DNA of 5,013 nucleotides from CAZAIO01 sp964485235 (GCA_964485235.1 CAZAIO010000151.1:1-5013), one strand, 5' to 3'; shown: positions 1-5,013, counted from the first letter of the stretch. Program-made: numbers and translations. Notes: generated by a model from the sequence alone, not told the origin.

Positions 1-1
1 T

Positions 2-31
2 TTGAACCGCCCCGATTGGTTATGATATTAT
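2..31 (+). promoter_or_regulatory. Candidate sigma70 promoter of the arsR-ABC operon
   Basis: A TATTAT -10 candidate at 26-31 (5 of 6 matches to TATAAT) lies 18 bp downstream of TTGAAC at 2-7 (4 of 6 to TTGACA). The predicted transcription start falls near 38-39, inside the inverted repeat at 29-54. The -35 is weak and close to the window edge, so a different -35 or an extra upstream element cannot be excluded. The -10 is better supported than the -35. Confidence 0.5.
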
Positions 32-54
32 AAGTATATTAGCTAATACTTATA
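29..54. promoter_or_regulatory. Probable ArsR-family operator (inverted repeat over the arsR promoter)
   Basis: TATAAGTAT (29-37) and ATACTTATA (46-54) form a perfect 9-bp inverted repeat with an 8-bp spacer. A second palindrome, ATTAGCTAAT (38-47), lies inside it with its centre shifted by one base. AT-rich dyads of this size over the -10/+1 region are the usual operators of ArsR/SmtB repressors, and the first gene downstream encodes such a protein, so autorepression is the natural reading. The core TTAGCTAATACT (39-50) recurs at 4699-4710 upstream of the HD-GYP gene. Binding by this regulator is inferred. Confidence 0.65.
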
Positions 55-55
55 G

Positions 56-67
56 AGCCCGGGGGCT
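56..67 (+). promoter_or_regulatory. Shine-Dalgarno of arsR within a GC-rich dyad
   Basis: GGGGG at 61-65 ends six bases before the GTG codon at 72. It can pair with the CCUCC of 16S rRNA if one G-U pair is allowed, which supports GTG as the start. The same bases lie in the dyad AGCCC (56-60) / GGGCT (63-67), followed by TTTT. In RNA a 4-bp stem with a CGGG loop could form and partly mask the site. The stem is short, so its effect on translation is uncertain. Confidence 0.4.
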
Positions 68-71
68 TTTC

Positions 72-395
72 GTGGCAACTATAGAGGAACAATCGGCATT
101 ATTTGGGCTGCTTGCAGATCCAACTCGATTGAAGCTGTTGAAAATTCTTTGCACGCAACAGGAATCCAACGCATTGTGCGTAAATGCTTTGGCACGTAAA
201 TTGAAAGTAACGCAATCGGCGGTATCACAACATCTGAGAATATTGAGGACAGCCGGTCTTGTGCAGGGTAAACGTAAAGGTTTTCGCGTCCATTATTTTA
301 TCGATAAAGATGCGTTGATGAATGCCCGAAAAATACTTCACGGCGCTTTACAATCTGAAAACGGTGAATGGATTATGGCATGCAAGGAAATATAA
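72..395 (+). CDS. ArsR/SmtB-family winged-helix transcriptional repressor
   Basis: This 107-residue protein has the size and fold pattern of an ArsR-family dimeric repressor. The N-terminal helix carries the family hallmark LLADPTRLKLLKIL (about 13-26). The helix-turn-helix spans about 37-64, with recognition helix TQSAVSQHLRILRTAGLV (47-64). The beta-wing follows at about 67-79 (GKRKGFRVHYFID). The alpha-3 metal box, usually ELCVCDL, reads ALCVNAL here: Cys36 remains but the second cysteine is Asn38. Other cysteines are Cys27 and Cys104. The classical alpha-3 thiolate site is therefore incomplete, and the inducer may not be arsenic, cadmium or zinc. The start is GTG at 72, after a GGGGG ribosome site. 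The gene is first in an operon with an ABC exporter and probably represses itself through the dyad at 29-54. The family call is firm; the signal is unknown. Confidence 0.92.
   Translation: MATIEEQSALFGLLADPTRLKLLKILCTQQESNALCVNALARKLKVTQSAVSQHLRILRTAGLVQGKRKGFRVHYFIDKDALMNARKILHGALQSENGEWIMACKEI
384..389 (+). promoter_or_regulatory. Shine-Dalgarno that sets the ABC ATPase start at 395
   Basis: AAGGAA (384-389) lies five bases before ATG 395, inside the last codons of arsR. The in-frame upstream ATGs at 368 and 380 lack a comparable site, and using 368 would give a 28-base overlap with arsR. The ATG at 395 shares one base with the arsR stop (TAATG), a standard arrangement for translational coupling. 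Confidence 0.7.
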
Positions 396-1384
396 TGGTC
401 AAGCCGGACAGTTTTATCGCAATACAGGCATCGCAATTAACCAAACATTATAAGGATGTCTTAGCTGTCGACGATATAAGTTTCGAAATACAGAACGGTG
501 AATTATTCGGTTTTCTGGGCCCAAACGGTGCAGGAAAGACAACCACTATCAACATGTTGACCGGCCTTGCAAGGTCGGATTCGGGAAAGATACATATCAA
601 TGGAATAGATTGTACGAATAATTTGAAAGCGGCTCAGGACTCTATCGGTGTTGTTCCTGATGAAAGTAATTTATATCCCGAACTCTCCGGTATGGAAAAC
701 CTTTGCTTTTGTGCGGCGCTTTACGGAATACGCGGAAATGAGCGGAAAGCCAGAGCAAGCGAGCTATTAAATACATTTAGTCTTTCGGATGTCGCGAACA
801 GGAAGTTCGCAGCCTATTCGAAGGGAATGAAACGAAAGCTCACCATTGCAGCAGGAATCGTTCACCGGCCTTCTGTTTTATTTCTTGATGAACCGACCAC
901 CGGTATCGATGTCGCCAGTGCCCGGCAGGTACGACAGCTCATTACCGACCTGCATAAAGCAGGAACCACTATTTTTCTTACAACACATTATATAGAGGAA
1001 GCGGAGAGGCTCTGCGAACGCATTGCTTTTATAGTAAACGGTCGTATTGTCCGCATCGATAGCACAGTGAATCTGCTTCAATCGTTTCACACTAAAGAAG
1101 TTCTGTTATTGACGGTATCAGCATTTCCGCAGAGCACAATTGAAGATATTGCTTCTATGTTTCCGGAATACCAATTCACTGCTAATACCAGGGAGCAGAT
1201 CAGGGTTGAATCGGAGCGACCGGTGAATATCGGTCCTTTGATAAGATTTTTAGAGGAGCGAAATATCGATGTAGTAGAGGCTCGCAAACTCAATCCGTCT
1301 ATTGAAGACGTCTTTGTTCGTTTGACTAAAATCGATGCGGGTATAATGCGGAAAGAGAAAGAAAAATCAGGAGGCGGTCAATGA
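395..1384 (+). CDS. ABC transporter ATP-binding protein, DrrA-like (ABC-2 exporter ATPase)
   Basis: This is a 329-residue cytoplasmic ATPase that should drive the permease encoded next. Counting from ATG 395, Walker A is GPNGAGKTT (42-50), the signature is YSKGMKRKL (141-149), Walker B is VLFLDE (161-166) and the D-loop is TGID (169-172). The switch histidine is His198 in LTTHYIEEAERL. The C-terminal extension (about 225-310) ends in PSIEDVFVRLT, the typical close of the DrrA/CcmA-type regulatory tail, and is followed by a charged tail. The Q-loop position reads VVPDESNLYPELSG with Asp89 where glutamine is usual, and the signature has YSKG instead of LSGG. Both variants occur in ABC-2 ATPases, so the protein is probably active. 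A longer form starting at 368 would add nine residues; 395 is preferred for its ribosome site. The substrate cannot be read from the sequence. Confidence 0.93.
   Translation: MVKPDSFIAIQASQLTKHYKDVLAVDDISFEIQNGELFGFLGPNGAGKTTTINMLTGLARSDSGKIHINGIDCTNNLKAAQDSIGVVPDESNLYPELSGMENLCFCAALYGIRGNERKARASELLNTFSLSDVANRKFAAYSKGMKRKLTIAAGIVHRPSVLFLDEPTTGIDVASARQVRQLITDLHKAGTTIFLTTHYIEEAERLCERIAFIVNGRIVRIDSTVNLLQSFHTKEVLLLTVSAFPQSTIEDIASMFPEYQFTANTREQIRVESERPVNIGPLIRFLEERNIDVVEARKLNPSIEDVFVRLTKIDAGIMRKEKEKSGGGQ
1369..1374 (+). promoter_or_regulatory. Strong Shine-Dalgarno of the permease gene
   Basis: AGGAGG at 1369-1374 lies six bases before ATG 1381. It is a perfect anti-SD match at optimal spacing and fixes the permease start. 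It lies inside the ATPase gene, whose TGA stop overlaps this ATG (ATGA). Confidence 0.85.
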
Positions 1385-2118
1385 AACGCTGGATTGCCTT
1401 CTGGAATATCCTTGTAAAAGATATCAGGGCTTATTATCTCAAACCCCCGAATATCAGCTGGGGTATTATCTTTCCACTTGCATGGGCGGGGATGTTTTTT
1501 ATTAGGACCGGGAGCGGGCCGGAAAATATATTGACATTGTTGCCCGGAGTGATGGCGGTTTCCGTTCTCTTCGGGACTACATCGATGCTGGCAGTAACGA
1601 TCACGTTCGAGAAACGGATGCGGTCATTCGAGCGACTTCTCCTTGCCCCGATTCCTGTAGGACTGCTCATGCTTGCGAAAACTTCCGGAGCTATTATATT
1701 CGGAGTAGCAAATGGGTTTGTGCCGGTTATTATTGCTGCATTTCTTACTGACCTCTCGAGCATAATCTGGTCTCTGGTTGTACCTGCACTATTTCTTACC
1801 GGGATTGTTTCCGCCTTTATGGGATTATTCATTGCGGTTTCGGTGAGCGAAATATTCGAAGCTCAGACCTTTTCTAACTTCATCCGGTTCCCGATGATGT
1901 TCCTGTGCGGCCTGTTTTTTCCTGTCCAGGCACTACCGGTATTTTTAATGCCGCTTTCCTATATATTGCCTTTGACATACGGTGTCGATATTTTGCATGG
2001 GGCGATTAATGGTGAACATATACTCTCGTTTACATGGGACTTCGCTATCCTGATAGTATTCTGTGCGGGCCTTTTCGCTATAAGCTTACGCAATATCAGG
2101 AAAAAATGGATTCTTTAG
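1381..2118 (+). CDS. ABC-2 type transporter permease (DrrB/NodJ-like)
   Basis: This 245-residue integral membrane protein should pair with the ATPase to form a homodimeric-permease ABC exporter in the cytoplasmic membrane. A short cytoplasmic N-terminus (KRWIAFWNILVKDIRAYY) precedes about six hydrophobic segments, near 26-41, 52-74, 103-122, 130-154, 168-188 and 219-236. FEKRMRSFERLLLAPIP (76-92) is the cytoplasmic loop typical of the family, expected to contact the ATPase. GLFFPVQALP (177-186) followed by LSYILPLTYGVDIL (192-205) is the conserved C-terminal ABC-2 membrane-domain signature. Length is normal for a single-domain subunit. The ATG overlaps the ATPase stop by four bases and follows a consensus ribosome site. 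Relatives export drugs, polyketides, lipids or polysaccharides; nothing here identifies the cargo. No clear intrinsic terminator follows. Confidence 0.92.
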   Translation: MKRWIAFWNILVKDIRAYYLKPPNISWGIIFPLAWAGMFFIRTGSGPENILTLLPGVMAVSVLFGTTSMLAVTITFEKRMRSFERLLLAPIPVGLLMLAKTSGAIIFGVANGFVPVIIAAFLTDLSSIIWSLVVPALFLTGIVSAFMGLFIAVSVSEIFEAQTFSNFIRFPMMFLCGLFFPVQALPVFLMPLSYILPLTYGVDILHGAINGEHILSFTWDFAILIVFCAGLFAISLRNIRKKWIL

Positions 2119-2158
2119 CTATGAACGGGTGTAAACGGAGTAATGAGCAAACGTTATT
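2119..2158. other. Short convergent intergenic gap
   Basis: Only 40 bases separate the stop codons of the permease (+) and the HD-GYP gene (-). No stem of useful length followed by a T-run was found for either direction. The best pairing is AACG with CGTT across a long loop. Transcripts from the two sides may therefore overlap or end inside the opposite gene. Confidence 0.5.
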
Positions 2159-4558
2159 TTAAAGAAGTTGATAGCCTTTTTTATTGAAGAGGTAAAGACA
2201 GGTATTAACGACTTCAGTATCATAAAGCGTACCTTTATGCTGCGATATTTCTTCCAGCGCCTTGTTGATACCAAGAGCCGGCCGGTAAGGCCTGTGGGAT
2301 GCCATTGCCTCTACCACGTCGGCTACCGCAATAATTTTCGACTCCAGAAATATACCATCCTCTGAAATACCGTCCGGATAACCGGTGCCGTTTATCCTTT
2401 CATGATGCTGGTGCACGATCTGTGCCAGAGGCCATTGAAATTGCACGGATTTTAAAATATCGAAGCCGGTCTGCGGGTGCATCTTTATCATGCTGAACTC
2501 GGCGTCGGACAATTTTCCCGGATTGGAAAGGATCTCGGCAGGGACCCGCAGCTTACCGATGTCATGTACCAGCCCCGCAAGATAGAGCCCCTTCTTCTGG
2601 TCTTCTCCCATCCCCATTTCATCGGCAATGGCAAGGGCTAATTGCGCGACTCTTCTCTGGTGGCTGGCGGTATACCGGTCCTTGTATTCTACGGTCATAG
2701 CCATTGCCTGTATGGTATCTTCCATGTTCCGGGTCATCTTTTGATAATTTGCGAGAGCCTTTTCTTCAGCTTCCTTTCTCCTGGTTATATCCAGGAAGGA
2801 GACCATAACGCAGAGAGGATTCTCTTCATGGTCTTTTATTACATGCGCCGAAAGCTGTACATTGAATAGGGAGCCGTCTTTTTTCTTTGCGGATAGCTCA
2901 GCCACCCATACTCCTTTTATTGCGATTATATTCCGGACTTTGTCAGGGTCTATACATGATTGATAAAAGTCAACCCCCGGTCTTCCCAGCACTTCGGTGC
3001 TGTCCTCATATCCCCATAGTTCCAGAAAAGAGGGGTTCACATAGGTTATATTGCCGTTGAGGTCAGTCATGGCAATAGCATGAATGGACGAGGTGATCGC
3101 ACCATCCTTGACCAGCATCTGTTGTTCCGCTTCTTTATAACCGGTGATGTCGGTGGCAAAATTCAGCGTTGCCGGTCTGCCTTTCCACTCTATCGGCACT
3201 CCGTTGACCTCGATCCAGATGACATTCCCTTTCTTGCCGACAACTCTGAACTGGTAAATGTCCGGAGTTGCTTCACTGTTTACTTTCTTGTGATGCAATT
3301 CCAGGACGGTTTTTCTATCGTCGGGATGGACCATTTCCGAGAATAGCTTGTTCTCCATTTCGTTTATGGAGTATCCGGTAATTTTGTGCGCTTTCGGATT
3401 GGCAAATACGATTATATCGTCCTGTATCACCGCAATTGCCTGGTTGGCATTGTCCACTACCAGGCGGTATTTTATTTCCGATTCTTTCAGCTTGTCTTTG
3501 GCTATCTTGCTTTCCGTAATATCCTCATGCATTGCGACTATATAATCAATCTCATGTTTATTATGCATAATAGGGAAGAATAAAGACCTTACATAGCGCG
3601 GTTCGTCCTTGAGCGAGGGTTGTACATCGTGAGGATTGTACCACATTTCAGGTATTCTCACGGTCTTGCCGTCTTTTATCCCGGAAAGTTTCCCGGCGTA
3701 GCCGTTTTCCTTGATTATTGGATTATCGAAAACCGATAATCCGGGCGATGGCGGTATTTGAAAGAGGTCGATAAAAGCCTGGTTACTCCTTAAAAAGTAA
3801 CCGTCGGCGTCAAGTATCGATATGGCGTAAGGGTTCAATGTGATAATATTTTCAAGCATTGCCCGTTCTTTCGCCAGTTCGGCAGTCCGGTCCTCCACTC
3901 GTTTTTCCAGTTCATTACGGGCATTACGCAATGCTTCCTCGGCATACCGTCGCTGGAGCGCAATAGACGCCAGGTTAATGAACGTTTCTATTACACGCGT
4001 GTCTTCCAGTTGCATATCTCCGCAGACGAGAATAGAGGCACTCCCGAACAGCTGGCCTCTCCATACAAAACCTGCTACATGGACGCTTTTCAGGTTGAAG
4101 AGTTTCTCGATTGCCAGGCAGGTAACCTGAGGGATTGCGCCGAAAGAGAATTCATAGAGACCGCCGGGCACTTTTTGCAGTTTGTTGCTCATAAGGACTG
4201 ATTTTGCTTCAGCGGTTATAAATGTGGTCATGCCGACCGGATTTCTGCCCAGCAACGACAGTAGTGAATTTGAACGATTACCGGTCCCCGCTATTGCACG
4301 TCCTGCAAAACTGCCGGTCGTCTCATCGAATGAACTTACCATCACCACTGCGTTTCCGACAAGCTCATACAGGCAGTCCGCTATAAAACGGTATATATCT
4401 CTATCGGGTGCGATTTCGGCAAGGTCGATAGCGGCTCTCGACAGAAATTCCATATCATGGATATAACGCTTCTCGACGTCTTCGACGTCTCTTCGATATA
4501 TGCCGGACTGTTCCGGTTCAGCGAAAAGCTCTGTAATTTCGGTACGGCTGTTTTTCAT
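2159..4558 (-). CDS. Multisensor GAF-PAS-PAS-PAS-HD-GYP protein, predicted c-di-GMP phosphodiesterase
   Basis: This 799-residue soluble protein should hydrolyse cyclic di-GMP to pGpG or GMP in response to cytosolic signals. No signal peptide or membrane helix is visible. In order it has a GAF-like sensor (about 35-200, with the IYRFIADCLYELVG motif), a coiled-coil linker (about 203-240, with LEKRVEDRTAEL), and three PAS domains. PAS1 is about 235-350 and ends MHEDITESK. PAS2 is about 355-478, with GYSINEM and HPDDR, ending ATDITGYKEAE. PAS3 is about 483-598, ending FLDITRRKEAEE. HD-GYP covers about 612-799. Its key residues are present: His633 in YTASHQRRV, HDIGK at 665-669, His694, HHE at 718-720, GTGYPDG at 724-730, Asp747 and SHRPYRP at 754-760. 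ATG 4558 is the first start after an upstream in-frame TAA, but no good ribosome site precedes it. The activity is inferred from motifs; the ligands of the sensor domains are unknown. Confidence 0.93.
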   Translation of the reverse strand: MKNSRTEITELFAEPEQSGIYRRDVEDVEKRYIHDMEFLSRAAIDLAEIAPDRDIYRFIADCLYELVGNAVVMVSSFDETTGSFAGRAIAGTGNRSNSLLSLLGRNPVGMTTFITAEAKSVLMSNKLQKVPGGLYEFSFGAIPQVTCLAIEKLFNLKSVHVAGFVWRGQLFGSASILVCGDMQLEDTRVIETFINLASIALQRRYAEEALRNARNELEKRVEDRTAELAKERAMLENIITLNPYAISILDADGYFLRSNQAFIDLFQIPPSPGLSVFDNPIIKENGYAGKLSGIKDGKTVRIPEMWYNPHDVQPSLKDEPRYVRSLFFPIMHNKHEIDYIVAMHEDITESKIAKDKLKESEIKYRLVVDNANQAIAVIQDDIIVFANPKAHKITGYSINEMENKLFSEMVHPDDRKTVLELHHKKVNSEATPDIYQFRVVGKKGNVIWIEVNGVPIEWKGRPATLNFATDITGYKEAEQQMLVKDGAITSSIHAIAMTDLNGNITYVNPSFLELWGYEDSTEVLGRPGVDFYQSCIDPDKVRNIIAIKGVWVAELSAKKKDGSLFNVQLSAHVIKDHEENPLCVMVSFLDITRRKEAEEKALANYQKMTRNMEDTIQAMAMTVEYKDRYTASHQRRVAQLALAIADEMGMGEDQKKGLYLAGLVHDIGKLRVPAEILSNPGKLSDAEFSMIKMHPQTGFDILKSVQFQWPLAQIVHQHHERINGTGYPDGISEDGIFLESKIIAVADVVEAMASHRPYRPALGINKALEEISQHKGTLYDTEVVNTCLYLFNKKGYQLL
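3720..3742. repeat. Perfect 9-bp inverted repeat inside the HD-GYP gene
   Basis: GGATTATCG (3720-3728) and CGATAATCC (3734-3742) are perfect complements around a 5-base AAAAC spacer. In the - strand transcript this is a stable hairpin over codons for residues 273-280 (GLSVFDNP) in PAS1. It has no following T-run, so it is not an obvious terminator. It may affect mRNA stability or translation rate, or be fortuitous. Confidence 0.6.
4474..4491. repeat. Tandem 9-bp duplication in the HD-GYP gene
   Basis: TCGACGTCT occurs twice back to back (4474-4482 and 4483-4491). In the - strand frame it gives the repeated tripeptide DVE-DVE near residues 24-29, in the charged segment before the GAF-like domain. 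The 9-base unit keeps the frame. It looks like a small slippage duplication in a tolerant linker. Confidence 0.6.
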
Positions 4559-4698
4559 GTCGAATCGTATAACCGGTACTCTACCGGATTTCTCTTAAAT
4601 AGTCCGTAACAGTGCACCGCGTTTATCATTATTCTGTATTGCATCTATCGGATAATTTTTTATCCCGTTAACTCGTTTTACGATGCACTGAACCAATC
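4559..4698 (-). promoter_or_regulatory. Structured leader upstream of the HD-GYP gene
   Basis: If transcription starts near 4712 on the - strand, the leader is about 150 nt and contains several perfect inverted repeats. CCGGTA (4573-4578) / TACCGG (4582-4587) has a 3-base loop and ends 14 bases from the start codon. GGATAA (4650-4655) / TTATCC (4660-4665) has a 4-base loop. CAGTGCA (4610-4616) can pair with TGCACTG (4684-4690), while the overlapping GATGCA (4682-4687) can pair with TGCATC (4640-4645). These last two pairings exclude each other, as in leaders that switch between folds. The sequence did not match a c-di-GMP or other riboswitch that I recognise. Dyads near the start codon could also be protein-binding sites. 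Confidence 0.35.
4562..4575 (-). promoter_or_regulatory. Possible second -10 element close to the HD-GYP start
   Basis: On the - strand, TTATAC ends eight bases before the ATG at 4558, which would place transcription initiation at or very near the start codon and yield a leaderless message. This would fit the absence of a Shine-Dalgarno site. No matching -35 hexamer was found at 16-18 bp, so this is a weak alternative to the TATACT promoter at 4719-4724. Confidence 0.2.
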
Positions 4699-4717
4699 TT
4701 AGCTAATACTCGATTGG
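4693..4717. promoter_or_regulatory. Second copy of the arsR operator core, upstream of HD-GYP
   Basis: TTAGCTAATACT at 4699-4710 is identical to 39-50 in the arsR operator. It is framed by CCAATC (4693-4698) and GATTGG (4712-4717), a perfect 6-bp inverted repeat. GATTGGTT also occurs at 14-21 and, reversed, at 4691-4698. On the - strand the element begins eight bases after the TATACT -10 candidate; in the arsR promoter it begins seven bases after TATTAT. The outer 9-bp arms of the arsR dyad are not preserved here, so affinity could differ. Binding of the ArsR-family protein to this site is inferred. Confidence 0.45.
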
Positions 4718-4718
4718 G

Positions 4719-4724
4719 AGTATA
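4719..4724 (-). promoter_or_regulatory. Candidate -10 element of the HD-GYP gene
   Basis: TATACT on the - strand (5 of 6 matches to TATAAT) sits inside a TGGGA/TCCCA dyad (4715-4719 and 4725-4729). The -35 region at 16-18 bp spacing matches the consensus poorly (TTTAAG or CTTTAA), which would suit an activator-dependent promoter. The tandem repeats at 4729-4761 cover exactly that position. Predicted start is near 4712. Confidence 0.45.
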
Positions 4725-4728
4725 TCCC

Positions 4729-4761
4729 ACTTTAGTACTACTTAAAGCTGACTTTAGTACC
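4729..4761 (-). promoter_or_regulatory. Three tandem 11-bp repeats, candidate response-regulator binding site
   Basis: Read on the + strand the units are ACTTTAGTACT (4729-4739), ACTTAAAGCTG (4740-4750) and ACTTTAGTACC (4751-4761). The outer two share ten identical bases; the middle one keeps ACTT and an A two bases on. The 11-bp phase puts all copies on one face of the helix, the typical arrangement for OmpR/PhoB-family response regulators. The array ends four bases upstream of the TATACT -10 and replaces the -35, as at class II activated promoters. No cognate regulator is encoded in this window. A repressor or another factor is also possible. Confidence 0.45.
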
Positions 4762-5013
4762 GATGTGATTGTCAAAATAGTGGTTAATATACATGATATA
4801 AGGTATTTGTTGTGATATTCTCAGCTGTTATGTAGATAGCAACGAACAGGAAAAAGGGCCGTTTGTCAGATACGGATTAGCTTCAAAAAAGGTGATAAAA
4901 AACGGTGCTCGTTTTCGCATCGATACCTGTGACGGCACAAGATACAGTACGTTGGTACGCTGTGAAAGAAGTCCTCTTTTATAGGTTGTTTATATTTTCG
5001 GAAGTTATATAGC
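4762..5013. other. Gene-free right end with a weak rightward promoter candidate
   Basis: No convincing gene was found on either strand. TTGTCA (4769-4774) and CATGAT (4792-4797), 17 bp apart, form a weak rightward promoter candidate. A + strand frame is open from about 4803 to the TAG at 4982-4984, but it has no good start: the only GTG (4892) has AAGG directly against it. A - strand frame from ATG 4920 to the stop at 4828 encodes only 30 residues. ACAG-TAC (4944-4950) can pair with GTA-CG-CTGT (4955-4963) in a small bulged hairpin. The segment may be the upstream region of a gene beyond the window. Confidence 0.4.

Noticed and set aside
368..394. Longer N-terminus for the ABC ATPase starting at ATG 368 or 380
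   Set aside because: These starts overlap arsR by up to 28 bases and lack a ribosome site, while ATG 395 has AAGGAA at good spacing and the common TAATG coupling.
878..1293. Two - strand open frames inside the ABC ATPase gene
   Set aside because: They lie antisense to strongly conserved ATPase motifs and have no recognisable domain or ribosome site.
1434..1832. A 132-codon - strand open frame across the permease gene
   Set aside because: It is antisense to a clear ABC-2 permease with conserved motifs; its composition looks like the mirror of hydrophobic codons.
2119..2165. Intrinsic terminator between the convergent genes
   Set aside because: Only a 4-bp stem with a long loop before ATTTT could be drawn; this is not enough for a terminator call.
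3840..4466. Several + strand open frames of 63-96 codons opposite the HD-GYP gene
   Set aside because: They overlap each other and a well-supported GAF/PAS coding region, and their serine/arginine-rich composition is typical of antisense shadows.
4770..4775. Perfect TTGACA -35 on the - strand
   Set aside because: No acceptable -10 lies 16-18 bp downstream, and the TATACT candidate is about 45 bp away, so the two cannot be one promoter.
4828..4920. 30-residue - strand open frame in the right-end gap
   Set aside because: Too short to judge, no ribosome site, and no recognisable motif.
4559..5013. Known riboswitch, tRNA or CRISPR array in the gene-free stretch
   Set aside because: No c-di-GMP riboswitch core, tRNA cloverleaf or regularly spaced repeats longer than the 11-bp units were recognised by eye.

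Overview
The window carries two facing transcription units plus a gene-free regulatory stretch of about 450 bases at the right end. The DNA is bacterial. Sigma70-like -10 elements and Shine-Dalgarno sites are present, and HD-GYP proteins are essentially bacterial. Base composition is moderate (mid-40s % G+C by eye). The DrrA-type ATPase and the GAF/PAS multisensor protein resemble those of anaerobic, environmentally responsive bacteria such as Dehalococcoidia-type Chloroflexota or deltaproteobacterial groups. This taxonomic guess is weak and comes from recalled family resemblance, not from a search.

Bases 1-2118 (+ strand) hold a compact three-gene operon: an ArsR/SmtB-family winged-helix repressor, a DrrA-like ABC ATPase and an ABC-2 type permease. 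The genes overlap by 1 nt (TAATG) and 4 nt (ATGA), so they are almost certainly co-transcribed and translationally coupled. The promoter ahead of arsR has a 9-bp perfect inverted repeat over the -10/+1 region, the expected layout for autorepression. The likely picture is a repressor that senses an unidentified ligand or stress and releases an exporter of unidentified substrate.

Bases 4558-2159 (- strand) hold one large gene facing the operon, with only 40 bp between the two stop codons. It encodes a 799-residue soluble signalling protein with a GAF-like domain, a coiled coil, three PAS domains and a complete HD-GYP domain. It is predicted to be a cyclic-di-GMP phosphodiesterase controlled by cytosolic signals.

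Bases 4559-5013 lie upstream of the HD-GYP gene. No convincing gene was seen there, but the stretch is rich in regulatory structure. It has a TATACT -10 candidate on the - strand and three tandem 11-bp repeats just upstream of it, a spacing typical of OmpR/PhoB-type regulators. Just downstream of the -10 is a 12-bp element identical to the core of the arsR operator region, followed by a leader with several inverted repeats. The shared element sits 7-8 bp downstream of the -10 candidate in both promoters. This suggests that the ArsR-family repressor, or another common factor, controls both the exporter operon and the c-di-GMP enzyme. That link is the most interesting hypothesis here and is inferred only from sequence.
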